Below, one piece after another: positions 1-12,533 of a stretch of DNA of 64,000 bases. Each line of letters opens with the position of its first letter. Position 1 is the first letter of the stretch. The notes below the pieces were generated by a model. That model had not been told where the DNA came from. It searched no databases and saw nothing but the letters and a program-made list of their open reading frames with translations. The stretch is taken from the NCBI GenBank assembly GCA_051294375.1, contig CM119268.1, positions 12,126,356 to 12,190,355 on the forward strand, in the 5' to 3' direction. Position numbers and translations under genes: made by a program. The stretch comes from Paraspadella gotoi (taxonomy: Eukaryota > Chaetognatha).

Positions 1-465
1 CACGCCACAAAACTTGCGTCAATTCAAGATGTCATTTTCAATACCAGATCACAAAAGAACACGCCCACACTTGTCAATTTTCAAAGATGTCATTTTCAAT
101 TACAGATCACAAGACACGCCAACACTTGTCAATTCAAGATGTCATTTTCAATTACAGATCACAAGACACGCCAACACTTGTCAATTCAAGATGTCATTTT
201 CAATTACACGATCACAAGACACGCCAACACTTGTCAATTCAAGATTCATTTTTCAATTACAGATCACCAAGACACGCCAACACTGTTCAATTCAAGATGT
301 CATTTTCAATTACAGATCACAAGACACGCTAACACTTGTCAATCAAGATGTCATTTTCAATTACAGATCACAAAGACACGTAACACTTGTCAATTCCAAG
401 ATGTCATTTTCAATTACAGATCACAAGACACGCCAACATTTGTCAATTCAAGATGTCATTTTCAA
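1..465. repeat. 52-bp minisatellite array
   Basis: About nine tandem copies of a unit of roughly 52 bp, recognisable by the words aagatgtcattttcaattac, agatcacaagacacgccaac and acttgtcaattc. Units differ by single-base insertions and deletions, so the open frames across the array jump between frames and are not genes. The array is cut by the left edge of the window. The right end decays at about 465 into unique AT-rich DNA. Confidence 0.93.
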
Positions 466-1118
466 AATGCTCATTGCCTAAACTGCCCCGATAAATTGTC
501 GGTGTCCAGTCACCTTTAAACCTTTAGGCTCTGCGAACTTTTGACCTCACGAGATTTAAATCATGCCGAAGAGATGTTTTATGCCCGCCACTCCTGTCAG
601 TCGTGTGTGCCGAAAAATATTTATCATCAACTTCACTTTGTTTTTTCTTCTTGAAGCAAAATTCAATGGTTATAATCTATTAGATTAGAATTTAAGTTAG
701 GAATGTTTAAAAATATACGTTAAAATATAATTTTGAAACTCGATCGTAGTATGTCTGGTTATTTAAAAATGTTTTTAAAAGTAATGTAAAAGTTACATAA
801 AATTAAAAACAAGTAAGACCGGAAACCGAGAAAAGATTTTGTAAATTCCTAAATTTCGTTAACAGATTTCCTTCCGCGAGAACAAAACTATTGTTAATTG
901 AAGAAAACCACCAAAAAAAAACGGCATCGTTTCTTCGGAGGCGAAAAAAAGAGAAACCAATGATTTATCTCGGCCATTGATGCCAGAAGGCCATTGGTCG
1001 ATGGCAGAAGGCCATTGGTCAGCGCAATTCATTGCATACGGAAGAGGAAGAGGAAGCCAGCCGAGAGAAAAAGGAGGTCGTCCACGGTGGTCAAGGCCGG
1101 CGTCCAGAGAGAGAGAGT

Positions 1119-1154
<36 letters not shown>

Positions 1155-1339
1155 ACGGAAGAGATAGAGAGCTGGAAATATGAGAGCGAGCTAGAGACAG
1201 AGAGCCGAGAGGAGGCGGGAAGAAGATTAACAGAGTTGATAATCTGTATTGCGGCAAATGGTAGTTTTCCTGCCAAGCGTCTGATGACGCTGTCGACGAC
1301 AACGACGACGACACCAACGCTGACCATCCATCGACCAGA

Positions 1340-1386
1340 GCCATAAATCCGCTGGCCGTCGTCGTCGTCGTCGTCGTCGTCGTCGA
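1340..1386. repeat. (GTC)n trinucleotide repeat
   Basis: About nine tandem GTC units from roughly 1357 to 1384. They give an artefactual Asp run when read on the minus strand. Similar GTC tracts occur at 17964-17993, 20905-20943 and 29518-29640. Confidence 0.85.
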
Positions 1387-2144
1387 GCAATGGTCATCAT
1401 ATTTCCGCTGACGAGATGTTGTGATAATTAAACGAGCCCGAACCTCATCTCCATCTCCTCCTCATACCTCCGCCCTACCCTCCCCCCCTGTTTCGACGCG
1501 GTGGTCATTTTTCCCCGAATGGACATAATCGTTAGAAAAGGGGTTTACAGTGTAATGAGGCATTGAGTTGAGGGGGAGTTTGGAGGGGGGATGGGCGTAG
1601 GTGTAAAGGGTTAGCAAAAAAGAAGGGGAGTGTGGACATGTTTTTGCCATGTAGTATGGTCGGATGACTCTTGGTGGCATCAAGTTATCGCACGTCTAAC
1701 CCGATTGACGTCCTTTTATTAACTTCATTTTTTGCAAAATACTTATGTTTTGCCTTTTAATCTTACTAGTATGTGCCTTTTAATATTAATTATATATTTA
1801 ATATAATTATAATCTTACTACTATGTGCGTAACGAAGTAAGTGAATGCTTTTAAAAAAGAAACTTTGCTTCGAACAACTTACATCCACGAATTCAACAGC
1901 GCTAAAAAAAACTCTGGTATTACATTTGTGGTTCTTGCCTTCTTTCAATATTTTTTTCAGACAACAAAAACAACAACAACGACGACGACGACGCAACACA
2001 AATCCTCTGGTTTATTCATTCACCTTTCGAACCCTTGACTTTTTCTTTGACTCCTTCATACCTTTGACGGGGTAAAGAGAAAAAAAATTCTAATCGAATG
2101 CAAAACAGTGGCTAAGGTTTTCCATTCTGTCAAGCATAAGCACT

Positions 2145-2149
<5 letters not shown>

Positions 2150-2195
<46 letters not shown>
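2150..2195. repeat. (TC)n microsatellite
   Basis: About 46 bases of uninterrupted CT dinucleotide repeat in AT-rich DNA. Confidence 0.95.
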
Positions 2196-2200
<5 letters not shown>

Positions 2201-4045
2201 GTGATATATTTTTAAGCATCGCTCGAGGATAAGAAGCCAAATACATGGCACTCTTGCAAAACCGCATAACCTAGTTTTCATTTCATACAATTGTCTTCGT
2301 GCTTCTCCGCGGTAAATGGATATACGTTTCAATTTTTTCGTTGTTGCAAAACAGATTTTTTTTTTACCCGCAGTGACACTTTTTTTTTTAATTTTTTTTA
2401 TACTCAAACGACATTTTGACTTTTGTCAGTCAACAAGACTCACCATATATTCCTTCTTTTTTTCATTCACTTAATTTTTTTTTCTCTCTCAACAGAAGTT
2501 GGAAATAGTTGGCATAAGCTTATGAATGACGGTTGCGCAAAAAAAAAAAAAAATTAAAAAGAACTGAGATTGACAAATCGAGTTCCAGAAAACGCGTCCT
2601 CTTTTCGAATCTCATTTACAAGCGCTTTCGGCCTCCCCCCATCAAAAAAAAATAAAAGCCCCGAAAAATTAAAAACTTTCGCGTTTTGATCATTTTCACA
2701 GCGTCAAATCATCCTTTGCGCTCTCCATGGTTTTCCCTGTATCTCCTATTTTCTCTCCCTCTTATTTTCCGAAAAAGAAAAGGCCGTTCTCCTTCGGGAG
2801 GTGGTTGAGAGTTCTGGTGGTTTGTGGGGGTGGGTGACCGGGGGGAGGAGATCCAGAGGCGATAAAGAGTAATTAAAAGTCGTTACCCGCTGAAAATATG
2901 GCCGTAAATCCAGGTGCAGGGCCGCCGAGTGCCGGTGCGAGACCGGGCACCGGCGAGGGACGCTCGTTTGTGGTCATTCGAGGCGTCGGTTCGCCGGGGA
3001 TAGCGAGAGAGAGAGATAGAGAGAGAGAGAGAGTGAGAGTGAGAGAGAGAGAGAGAGAGAGAGACGGCATTTGGAAGAGGAAATAAGTCGGTGAGACTGC
3101 AGGTGGGCGAGGTAGGTGTGGCATAAGGTTGAGATGTGGCAAAGGAGGTTGTCAAAGGGATGAGAAAAGAGGAGTGAGGTAATGATAAGGATAAATGGTG
3201 TGATAGATTGGATGAAGAAAAGCAAGAATAAAGCTGATATCAGAGAGAGAAGTATTGCGAATAAATTTGAGATTGACCAAAAAGAAAAAAAAAACCTATC
3301 TTCACTTAGAGAACAATGCCTTTTGCCGATTCCGTCGGTCCTACAATTGAGCCCCTGATGAGATCACAATGAATTGGCGGTTTTAGCGCCGTCGTTACGG
3401 CGTCCAAACGACGCCGGATCGAGGGACTAATGGCGCCCTTAAAAGCGCGCCGGTCCGAGTGGACCCGAGAGGTGGACCGTCATTCGTGGGTATGGATAGT
3501 GGTCGAAGGTATGTGGTCGGTCAAATCGACTCGATTGTGTCGTCTGCTGTCAGTTGGGTGTCGATCCCGGTAACGCTGAACGGGCGCCTCGTAACTGGAT
3601 GTACTCTATCTCTGTCTCTCCGGACGTTCTAAAATTTAACTCGCTATCGCTCTCTCTCTCTCTCTGTCTCTCTCTCTCGCCTCTCCCTCCTCTCCTCCTT
3701 TCGTATGTGTGTCCACTGCAGCGAGAGTGAAATTTCGGAAAAAAATATCGATTTTTCTTCTCCTTTTTAGTCCGAGGAGAAGCCTGACCAAAAAAAAAAA
3801 AAGAAGAAAGAAAAAGAAAACATAAAAAAAGGGGAAAAAGTCGGATTTCAACTCTGCTGTTGACGTAACGCCTTCTCTCGGCGCGGGTTTCAGCGTTTGT
3901 AGATGCATTTCTTTTTTTTTCTGCGTTTGGTTCTTTTTTTTTTAGTTTTTATAAATTTAAGTTTTTTTTTCTCGATTTTCTCTCATTCGGTTTCTTTTTC
4001 TTGGCTAATTGACTCGTACGGAATCTCGCAAAATCGATTCCAAAG

Positions 4046-4116
<71 letters not shown>
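4046..4116. repeat. (GA)n microsatellite
   Basis: About 70 bases of GA dinucleotide repeat with one GG interruption near 4069. Confidence 0.95.
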
Positions 4117-4119
<3 letters not shown>

Positions 4120-5116
4120 TAAAAGATTCAGGAAGTTCGCAAGACAAAGGCAGTCTCTCAAGGCAATAGGCGCCCCTTCCCCTCCTTAAAAAATCCTCAA
4201 CTTCTTTTTTCTTTTTACTTTCCTTCTCTTTAATATAGATTCTCTCTCTCTCTTCTCTCTCTCTCTCTCTCTCTGCTTCTTTCTCTCTTTTCGGTCAAAT
4301 ACCAAATTGTTGGCTTTCGCTCGATTCTAAGATGTGGTTAAAAATTGTTGAGAGACGATTCACTCTCAGATCTCCGATTCCTCTGCCCCCCCCCGGTCCT
4401 ACCCCTCTTCTTTCCATCTCCTTATTTTCCTTTCCTTTTTTTTGTCTCTCTCTCTCTCGTCTCCTTTTTCCACCTCCATCATTTCCGCCTTGTTAAGATT
4501 TTATAATTTCCCGCCCTCTCCTCTTTTTTTCTTTCCCCCGTCTTCCTCTTCCTCCTCCTTTATTTTCCTTCCTCCTTTTTCGAATTATTCCATTCATCCC
4601 GACGTCATAAAAGGCTATTTTCTGGCTTCACTAACCTCTTTTTTTTCCTCACTTCTCTCATCTCCCCACTTCTCTCTGTCATCTCTCTCGCTGCCTTTCT
4701 CTTTTTCTTCCAAGTCTCGTAGCCTCTGAATGAAAAGTATTATAATTATTCTAATTTTTCTTCTCATTTTTTTAAAAGATTTTTTTTTTCGTCGATTTGA
4801 CCACGATCGATTCCACATCCCCCGCTCCCTAGCGAGTCGTTCGATTTCCACCAATAACTCGGAAATGACACAAACCGAAAGAAAGGTTTGCGATCGACGC
4901 TCGCCAAATTTCCGCGGAGCTCCTTTGGCAACCCCGCGCGAGATTCGACGAAAATACTCCAAGACGCTGGTCCAGACGGAAAGTGATATCGCTAATGGTT
5001 CCATCCGCAGTTCCATCGGTTCCACTTCTGCCCGGTGCCCGAACTTTCGCTTCTCGGGCGCAAAAGAAAAACAAACAAGAAATCCTGGACCCCGAAAAGA
5101 CTTCTCCTTGGAGAGA

Positions 5117-5126
<10 letters not shown>

Positions 5127-5182
<56 letters not shown>

Positions 5183-5206
5183 GGGAGAGAGAGAGAGAGA
5201 GAGAGA
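5127..5206. repeat. (GA)n microsatellite
   Basis: About 80 bases of GA repeat with GGAG and GGGG interruptions. It immediately follows a GC-richer patch (4800-5100). Confidence 0.93.
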
Positions 5207-5721
5207 CGAGAAAAACTTTTCTTATGACATCTCAGTGTCAAGAATTCAAGAAGCAGTCCGAGAAAGGTCTTTTCATTTTCTTTTAAAAAATTAAATGGTA
5301 TATTTTGTTTTAGACTTTTTCTTTTTGCATGCAAGAAAAAAACAGCAAATGTTTCGGGTTTTTACAGTTTACGATTTATTATAAAAGTATTTGACAGCCA
5401 TCATCAACAACGCTCCAAAAATATAAGTCTCTTTAGATAAAATGCTTTAAACCAGGCTGCAATCACATTTCAAAGCCAAAAATAAGAAAAAAATTCTGAC
5501 ACTTTTCCCATTGATTTAAAAGGGTTAACAAACATCAAGCCAAACAAATAATGACTATTCCCCCTGAGGACCATAATGTTTTTTCTTTTTTTTTTTTTTT
5601 GTGAATGAAATCTGCATAAGATGTTTTTGTAAAAGCAACCACTGACTTTAAGAAAGCCTGAGGCAAAAAGAGAAAATTGCATTTAAAGGTAGGCAATATA
5701 GAACCATATCAGGTATCCTTT

Positions 5722-6492
5722 CAGCGCTGCGCATTCATGCGTGTGCAAATCAATCAAAAACCACTATTCTAAGCAGCGCTGAAACTGCTGAAACACCATT
5801 TACAAGGAATCGAGGCAATATTTCTCGATTAGCTTTCTTCTAACAATTCCTGGTTTCCAGATCGTGACAGCCGGTAACAGCGCTGAGAATACCACTTTCT
5901 ATCTTGCGCCCATATGCAATGAATTCTTCTAAGCGGTATTTCATATTACATTCGATTTATTTGTCTTTTTACAAAGCTACTTCTGTGAGTTACTAAGTAT
6001 AAAAAATAAAAATAATAACAAGCCTTGAACAAACGTTCATATAATACATCTTTCAGCGTCTCCAATGTCAAATCTTAAATTCAAACTCGCCAGCGTTTAG
6101 TGCGAACGCGTGACGCTTCTCGTTGCATATCACATACCACCCAAATTTTGGAGCCGCGCGAGGTCCTTTAACCACGGATCTTCTAAAATAGCCAGCGCTG
6201 CAGCGCTGATTCGACAAAGATGGCCGGCCATTGCTGGAATGGCAAACCATCTAATGCGAGTGACTCGCAAGAAACCCATTGCCAACAATGTTCAAGTATC
6301 CTTCCAAGATGGCGGCTATTGCCTGACCATCATGCTGATGATCGCTGCACAGCAGCTTCAGCTATTTTTGAAAGCGAATCTGCAGCAGCCTATGTAAGTG
6401 GGCAGAGGTCCTTTTGCATTTAAAATTTAGCAAACGAGGGTCTACTGCCAGCAGCGCCCAAAGACCAGCAGGATTTTGGCATTGCAGCGCTG
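5722..6492. promoter_or_regulatory. CAGCGCTG palindrome cluster, distal
   Basis: Six perfect CAGCGCTG octamers lie here, starting at 5722, 5774, 5878, 6193, 6201 and 6485. Two are directly abutting (6193-6208). The last lies in a perfect 16-bp palindrome, ATTGCAGCGCTGCAAT (6481-6496). The octamer is far more frequent than chance in this AT-rich DNA. A function as a binding site is inference; no factor is assigned. Confidence 0.5.
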
Positions 6493-8505
6493 CAATATTC
6501 TGTCATATACTAAGGATTTTATAAAAAAGTATCTGGAATAAAAAGTCTTTGTGAATTGCAACAATAGTTCACTCATTGTTAAACGTTTGGTTAAAAAGTA
6601 ATTTCGAGTATTAATTGTGGTTAAGTTTTGGTTTGTAAATAAAAAATAAAACACATAAGTAAATCCAAAGTCAAACATTGTTGAAATATTTTGAATAGTA
6701 AATTATTTCAAGTTATCATTATTTTTTTACTATATTCGTACTTCTACGACGACCCTACAAAGAAAAAAATGAAAAATTCAAAAAGATAATAAAAAAAATA
6801 TAAACGGTTTAGATAACGGGAATAGTATACTAAAGAATAGAGAATTCTATTTAAAATATAAAAACGTTATATCAATAATTAATAAAATTATATCAAGTGA
6901 AATATTTTTAAAAATATAGATATATATGACGTAACCATTGTTTCCGTTATAACCATTGACAATTTCGGTGGTTTTTGTTCAGGGGTGCTTGTTCAGCGAT
7001 TTGCAAATTCAGTCCACATCCTTTTTTCGTTTAGATGAAAACAAAGAAAACACTTTTTGAAGAAATGGAAAAAAAAACAAATTTTAAAAAGAAATATAAA
7101 GAAAAAAATTTTAAAAATTATTATTGAATAAAATTATGTACCAAAATTTATTTATCCAATAAAAACATGATTTTAAAATTAATTTCAGCCCTTCTAAATT
7201 CCGTTTCTCACTGACCTTCGTACTTGAATAATAACTATATTTCTTACTAATAAATTGGATTCGTGTATAATGTTGAAGTTAATAAAACTTCCAGATAATC
7301 AGTCATTATTTAGTTTCAGAGTAATGATTTTGAAAGTTTCTTTAAATTTATGTTTTGTTTTCTCATTTATTTATTCAATTTTTCTCTTACTGCACAAAAG
7401 ACTAAATGAATGATACAACAAAACATTCATAATCAGATATTAATTTCAACTATAATCAATTTAATTGTCTTTTTCTAACCAGATTACTTTTAAAACATTT
7501 TTCGGAAGGCCTCCAAAGAGATAAATAAAAGAATTTTAATATTTAAACAACTCTGAATCCACTTCAATTGAGATTTTTTTAAAGCCAACAAAAAGAGCAA
7601 CTTGCGAGACAAAAGACATTGGAAAACAAAAAGCCTTTTTTTCCTGAATTTGTGTTGGTCATATGTAAAAACTAGTATAATCCTCTTCATAAAGTTTTAC
7701 ACTCATTTAGGTTTGAGAAAATAAATTGTGTACTAAAATATTTTCATTGTAGAAGAGGAAAATAATATAGATTGTGTAATTTAATATATAAACTAAAATA
7801 ATTAACTTCAAAATCTTCTTCATCACATTGATTTTTCTATGAAGTCAGTTTCAATTCATGGCTCAAAAATAGAAGCCATTGAAACCACTTTCATTGTTTA
7901 GAGAGTAGTCCTTTCATCTTTGATAAAAAAAAGAAAGTTGACTGTTTGAATAGATGATCATCATCAGAGCTGGAATTTTTTTTTAAAGAATTTGACTTCC
8001 TTTCCCAAGCCTCCAATTTTTTTAATCTGACCTCGATATTTCTTAATCAGCGCTATTGTGCTATCTGGACTAATTAATTTTTTCAATTGAATTTTTTTTT
8101 ATTTAGGTCAGACTAGAGTCACGGAATCTCAAATGTTATCCTTTTCTAAATAGAATTTCCATTTTATTCACAGGGTTTTTTTTTTTAACAAGCTCGCTGT
8201 TTGAATTCGTCAGCGCTTTGACCACAATAGAAAAGGATCTAAGGAACGGGCAGTTTACGAAGCGCTGCGGCTGCTGCGTAAGAAACCATCCATTGGTATG
8301 TGATGGTAACTCTGCTTATTTCCATTCGTTGTAGACTTCTCAGCAGCAGCTGCATCAGAAACTGTCCAAGGGAAGAAGACGAAGTTTCAAGTAGAGTTTC
8401 AAAAAGTGTTAAAATTTTAAAATTTAAAATGCTAATGAAATTCGGAAGATCAATCCAGGGGGCAACTCCGCTGTCTGCTGCTGAAATGTGGTGCGCCACC
8501 ATCCT

Positions 8506-9911
8506 CAGCGCTGCCCACGCTCCTTCCAACAATTCTTGATAACGTTTCTTGTTGTCATAAGACGCTGCAGCTGCAGCGCTGCAAAAACGATCACGTAAAA
8601 GGGGCCTTTGTAGAAGACGATGGTGGTGAGCGCATGTTGGCTCACGAGCCTGGCCTGGCTCGCTTGAGCCAACAACCATTGCCGGCCAATCTTCTTTTCC
8701 AAAGTAACCCCAAACTAGACAACGTAGACCTCTGCGTAGAGGAGATCTTCGTGCAGCAGTTGCACAGCAGCATTCTGAACTTCCAAGCTTTCCTTTTTCT
8801 AAAGAAGAAAAACAGAGAACAGGTTTGCATGCTCAAAGCGCTATCAAACCTTTTTTATCATTGACTTGATAGTAAAAACTCTTGGACAAATGGGGTACAA
8901 AGCAAATGTCCGCTGATAGAGATTTCAAGCATATCGAATATTTTTCTTTTTGAATTTTCATCAAATGAAAAGATCTTTAATAAAACTCTAAATAATAAAA
9001 AAGCTTTTGATTCAGTTTTTTTCCTTTTGTTCCAGAATCATCAGAAACTTTTGAAATTAATCTTTGCCTCAGGAAATACCTGGGCCATAATGAGGATTAT
9101 GGGTCTGCTGGCTAAAAAAAAAAGGAGGTCATCCAAGACAGAAATAAAAAATATCAGTAGGCCAAAAAAAGAGATTTTTTTTTCATCTTTTTTTTCTCTT
9201 TGACTTACATGTTAAAAGATCATTTTTTGCCTCTAAAAAAGTTTTGTCATATTTTTTCCATATGTGGAGATATTGAGGTTTTCTTCTGAACTGAAATTTT
9301 TTTTGCAATTCAAAGATATTCAAACTATAATAATTAATTTAAAATTTTTTTTCAAGATTTCAAGCCAAAACTTTTAATATAGCTATTATTTACAAGAATT
9401 ATTAAAACACTTTCAATACCCATTTTTAAACATCGCTCTTTTTAAAAAATCAAATTGCATGGTCAAGGGTCCTCAGCGCTGAAGCTTGACAATATATTTT
9501 CCTCTACACACCTACTACCTCAAGCAATAAAGGAATTAAACTTAAAATAGTAATATATCAAAAATTTTCATTTAACTAAATAAGTTTTTCTAGAGATAAA
9601 AAATGTTGTCCACTTTCTAAAGCTTATCTATGAAGTCAAGCAGCAAGCTGCCCGCCAAGTGCTTTTCATTGTTCAAGATGTTGAATTTAAAATTTGGTAG
9701 TGGAATTTTGAACGAAAGTTGCCTTCACAAACTTTGTAATGGTACCAGATCATCAGTGACTTCTCGCTATTTAGCATGGCAGCGATGACTAGCTGAAACG
9801 CTAAATTGCAGAAAAGCGTCATGATTAGCCAAAAAATTCTGATGGCCAGCGCAAAGATAGCCATTGAACTAGGACTTTGCAGCGGACATACAGCTAAGTA
9901 AATCAGCGCTG
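8506..9911. promoter_or_regulatory. CAGCGCTG palindrome cluster, middle
   Basis: Perfect octamers start at 8506, 8574, 9474 and 9904. Seven-of-eight matches are at 8048, 8211, 8260 and 10094. The copies lie in locally GC-richer patches (8230-8780 and 9640-10130) that also carry several CCATTG/CAATGG words. No reading frame in these patches looks like a known protein. Confidence 0.45.
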
Positions 9912-11599
9912 CCTTCGTTCGATGCAAAGCAGAAAGTAAAGCCGTTCAGCGTTTTCTAGAGGACATATGTGGTTTGGAAGGGCATTTGCGAACCAAAAAG
10001 TTGACCTTTTGACCCTACGCGCAGCGAGAGCTTCAGCAACGCCACCACAAGCATAATGGCAATGGGTTGTTTGAGGCAAAACGTTCTTGGACGAAGCGCT
10101 GCAAAACACTTGGATATATGCAGTGCTGGATGGCTATTTCGAAAAAGAGGACCTCAAGCAATGGATACTGAGATTTTTTTAGCAAGTTTTTTAGGCCCTT
10201 AGGTGCAAACCTTTTTACTTGATTTTTTTCGCTTGACATTTGATGACAGGTTTTTTTTTTGGACATGACATCCTGGCCCAAGGCACTAACCTTTTAGTTT
10301 GTATTGAGAAGGATTAATCTAAAATCAGCGTTTTTTGTGGAATAAAATTTTGCATTTCGTCTATTTAAGTTAAAAATTTAACTTTTTTAAAAACGCTGCA
10401 GCGATTTGTCTTTTAAAAATAATATTTACCCATGCGGAAAATAAAAATAAATATCTAGAATTACTTACAATTTTATATAAAACAGAAACAATGAAGAATA
10501 AATTTTTTAAAATTAATTTTCTATTTCTTACCAAAAAATAATCGTTATTATAGCAAGATAGATCGTTAAACTTATGCAAATCAGGTTTACGTTTTTAATG
10601 AGATCATTAACTATCTTCATTCACCATTCATATTTCAATTGGATAAGAAAATATTTTAAATGGATTTTTCATTCTAACAAAAGTTTTACCCTATTGAATA
10701 TAATTAAGTTAAATCTTGTACTTAATACTATATAGCAGTACAGCATAGTTTCCTGCAAGTACCACATTTCGTTTAACATTGAAAGGATTCCCATTCCTCG
10801 TTTCCCCCCCCCTCCCCCCTCCATCTCTTATTTCCAACCTTGAGTGTTGACTCTTTTCTTTTTTTTTCATTCACACGTTCACTCATTCCCTCATCTTTTT
10901 TTTTTTTAATTGCTCGCGCGACTCGCGAGCGACGCACGGATCTCGACGTCGCCGCTGACTCCAATTTTGTACCATGAGACAAAAAGATCCTTCGACAACA
11001 ACGGTTATGGTGAAAAGGGGATGAATAAAAAAAAAAGGGGGGGGGAAAAAGAGGAGGAAGAAGCGAGAAGGAAGAAGGGAAGAAGGGAAAAGAAACGGTG
11101 GGGAGGAGAGAAATTCCGAGGTGTTGCGAGGGAGGAAAAAAAAGTGGATCAGGCCGAGGATGACAAATAGCAAAGGAAAAGGGAAGAAAAAGAAGGTGGA
11201 AATAAAAAAAAAAAACAAAAGAAAAGGAAAATGAATAAATAGCGGAGAAGAAAAGAAAAGAGAAAGAAAGAAATGGAAAGTTATCGATGAATAGACGATG
11301 GGAAAGGAGAATGAATATGATAGGATGTAATTTTCTTACTTTTTTGTCATTATTTTCAGGCAGAATTACAAAACAATGAGATTTTGCAAGATGTCAACAA
11401 TTAAATTCATCTTTTATTGACCGACACTGAAAGGCCTCGGAGGTCGCATACAAAGTTCGGACTTATTGACCTATTTCTTTTTTATTAACGTAGTCGATAA
11501 TATTCGAGCTCAATAATAACGATTTTTTGTTTAGCTTTTAAATTCTGCGAATTCGAGTTACTGGATGAGCTTATGACACACAACTGAGTTATTAAAATT

Positions 11600-11760
11600 T
11601 GTTTCTTTTCCCGTCTTTCTTTTTTATTTCTCTTCTTTCTTTCTTTATTTCTTTATTTCTTTCTTTCTTTTCTTTATTTCTTTATTTCTTTCTTTCTTTC
11701 TCTTTCTTTATTACTTTTTTCTTTCTTTCTTTCTTTTTTCTCTCCTCTCTCTCTTCCCTC
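11600..11760. repeat. TTTC/TTTA-rich tetranucleotide tract
   Basis: Pyrimidine-rich tract of ttctttctttattt-type units, just downstream of the BCL11-like exon 2 donor on the minus strand. Confidence 0.8.
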
Positions 11761-11825
11761 CCCGCCAATCAGTCACACACACACACGATCATCCGCCATG
11801 ATATCTTCCATCTCCCGACGCTCAC

Positions 11826-12533
11826 CTAAACTGTTGGGGAAAACGCCCGAGGGCGCCGCCCTCGTCAGCCTCGGCGTCGTCGTCGCCGCGACGTTCCCTT
11901 CGTCGTCATCTTCGTCGTCGCCGTCCTTTCGCCGACTTTTCCCCCGCGAGGGGCTCCTGGCCTTGTTGTTGTTGTTATTGTTCTTATTGTTGTTGTTGTT
12001 ATTATTGTTGTGCCGCGGGGGAGAGACGGCCTCCCCCTCGTTGCCGCCGCCGCCGGCGAGGGCCTGCGACGGCGCGGCCCTGGAGGAGCAGCGAGCGACG
12101 TCGTCGTCTTCCTCATCGTCATTGGCCTTGTCGTCGTCGTCGTCGTTGCGCTTCTGTTTTCGTCCGGACCTCCTCTCGTTCGGAGGCGACGACGATGACG
12201 ACGCCGAGACGGTCAGTCCCTCGGCGTCCTTGTCGCGGCGGTCGTCGTCGTCGTCGTCGTCGTCTCCGCCGCCGTCGCCGCAGTTCCCTCCCTGGAGATC
12301 CGAGGAGGACGAGGAAGCGGAGGAAGGCTTCGTGCGGCACATCTCGATCTTGTGCTGGATGAAGGAGCAGATCTCGTTGAGCGGAAACTCGCAGCCGCAT
12401 CCGCCGCAGATGAGGAGATCGCGCGACGCCGCCGCCGCCGCCGCCGACGCCGCAGCCGCGGAAGACGACGAAGAGTCCCGCAACCTGTGGCGCCAACCTG
12501 AGGCGCTGGATTCCTCGGACATCCCATCCTCGG
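11826..12533 (-). CDS. BCL11-like zinc-finger transcription factor, exon 2
   Basis: This exon encodes about 236 residues. Near its start (DNA 12337-12408) is CX2C-X14-H-X4-C with the core CEFPLNEI and FIQHK. Position for position it matches the N-terminal CCHC finger of BCL11A/B, which in that family mediates self-association. The acceptor is strong (minus strand ctaacccccag, ending at 12534). The donor is TTAG/GTGAGC at 11825-11824. The phase (2 bases in, 1 base out) fits exon 1 exactly. Around the finger are poly-Ala, poly-Ser, poly-Asp and an Asn8-Lys-Asn6 tract, as is usual for low-complexity arms of transcription factors. The ATG at 12522 is internal if exon 1 is used. The later C2H2-finger exons are not in the window. 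SALL proteins share the MSRRKQ start but have a differently spaced finger, so BCL11 fits better. Confidence 0.85.

Larger units (their letters stand above)
466..11825 (-). other. Presumed intron 2 of the BCL11-like gene (or downstream DNA)
   Basis: No convincing exon was found in this stretch. It lies 3' of BCL11-like exon 2 on the minus strand. Exon 2 ends at a good donor and the C-terminal zinc-finger exons of the family were not seen on the minus strand, so it is most simply a long intron. It contains GA/TC microsatellites (2150-2195, 3003-3062, 4046-4116, 5127-5206), GC-richer patches at 3300-3600 and 4800-5100 with no recognised gene, an A/G-rich patch at 11030-11220 and ten perfect CAGCGCTG palindromes between 5722 and 9911. 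The rest is AT-rich. Confidence 0.5.

Noticed and set aside
1-465. CRISPR array
   Set aside because: Units are contiguous with no unique spacers, and the context is eukaryotic; it is a minisatellite.
4615-5334. Minus-strand open frame of 239 codons
   Set aside because: Much of it is Ser-Leu repeat from the GA tract. The remainder has no recognised domain and equally long frames exist on the other strand.
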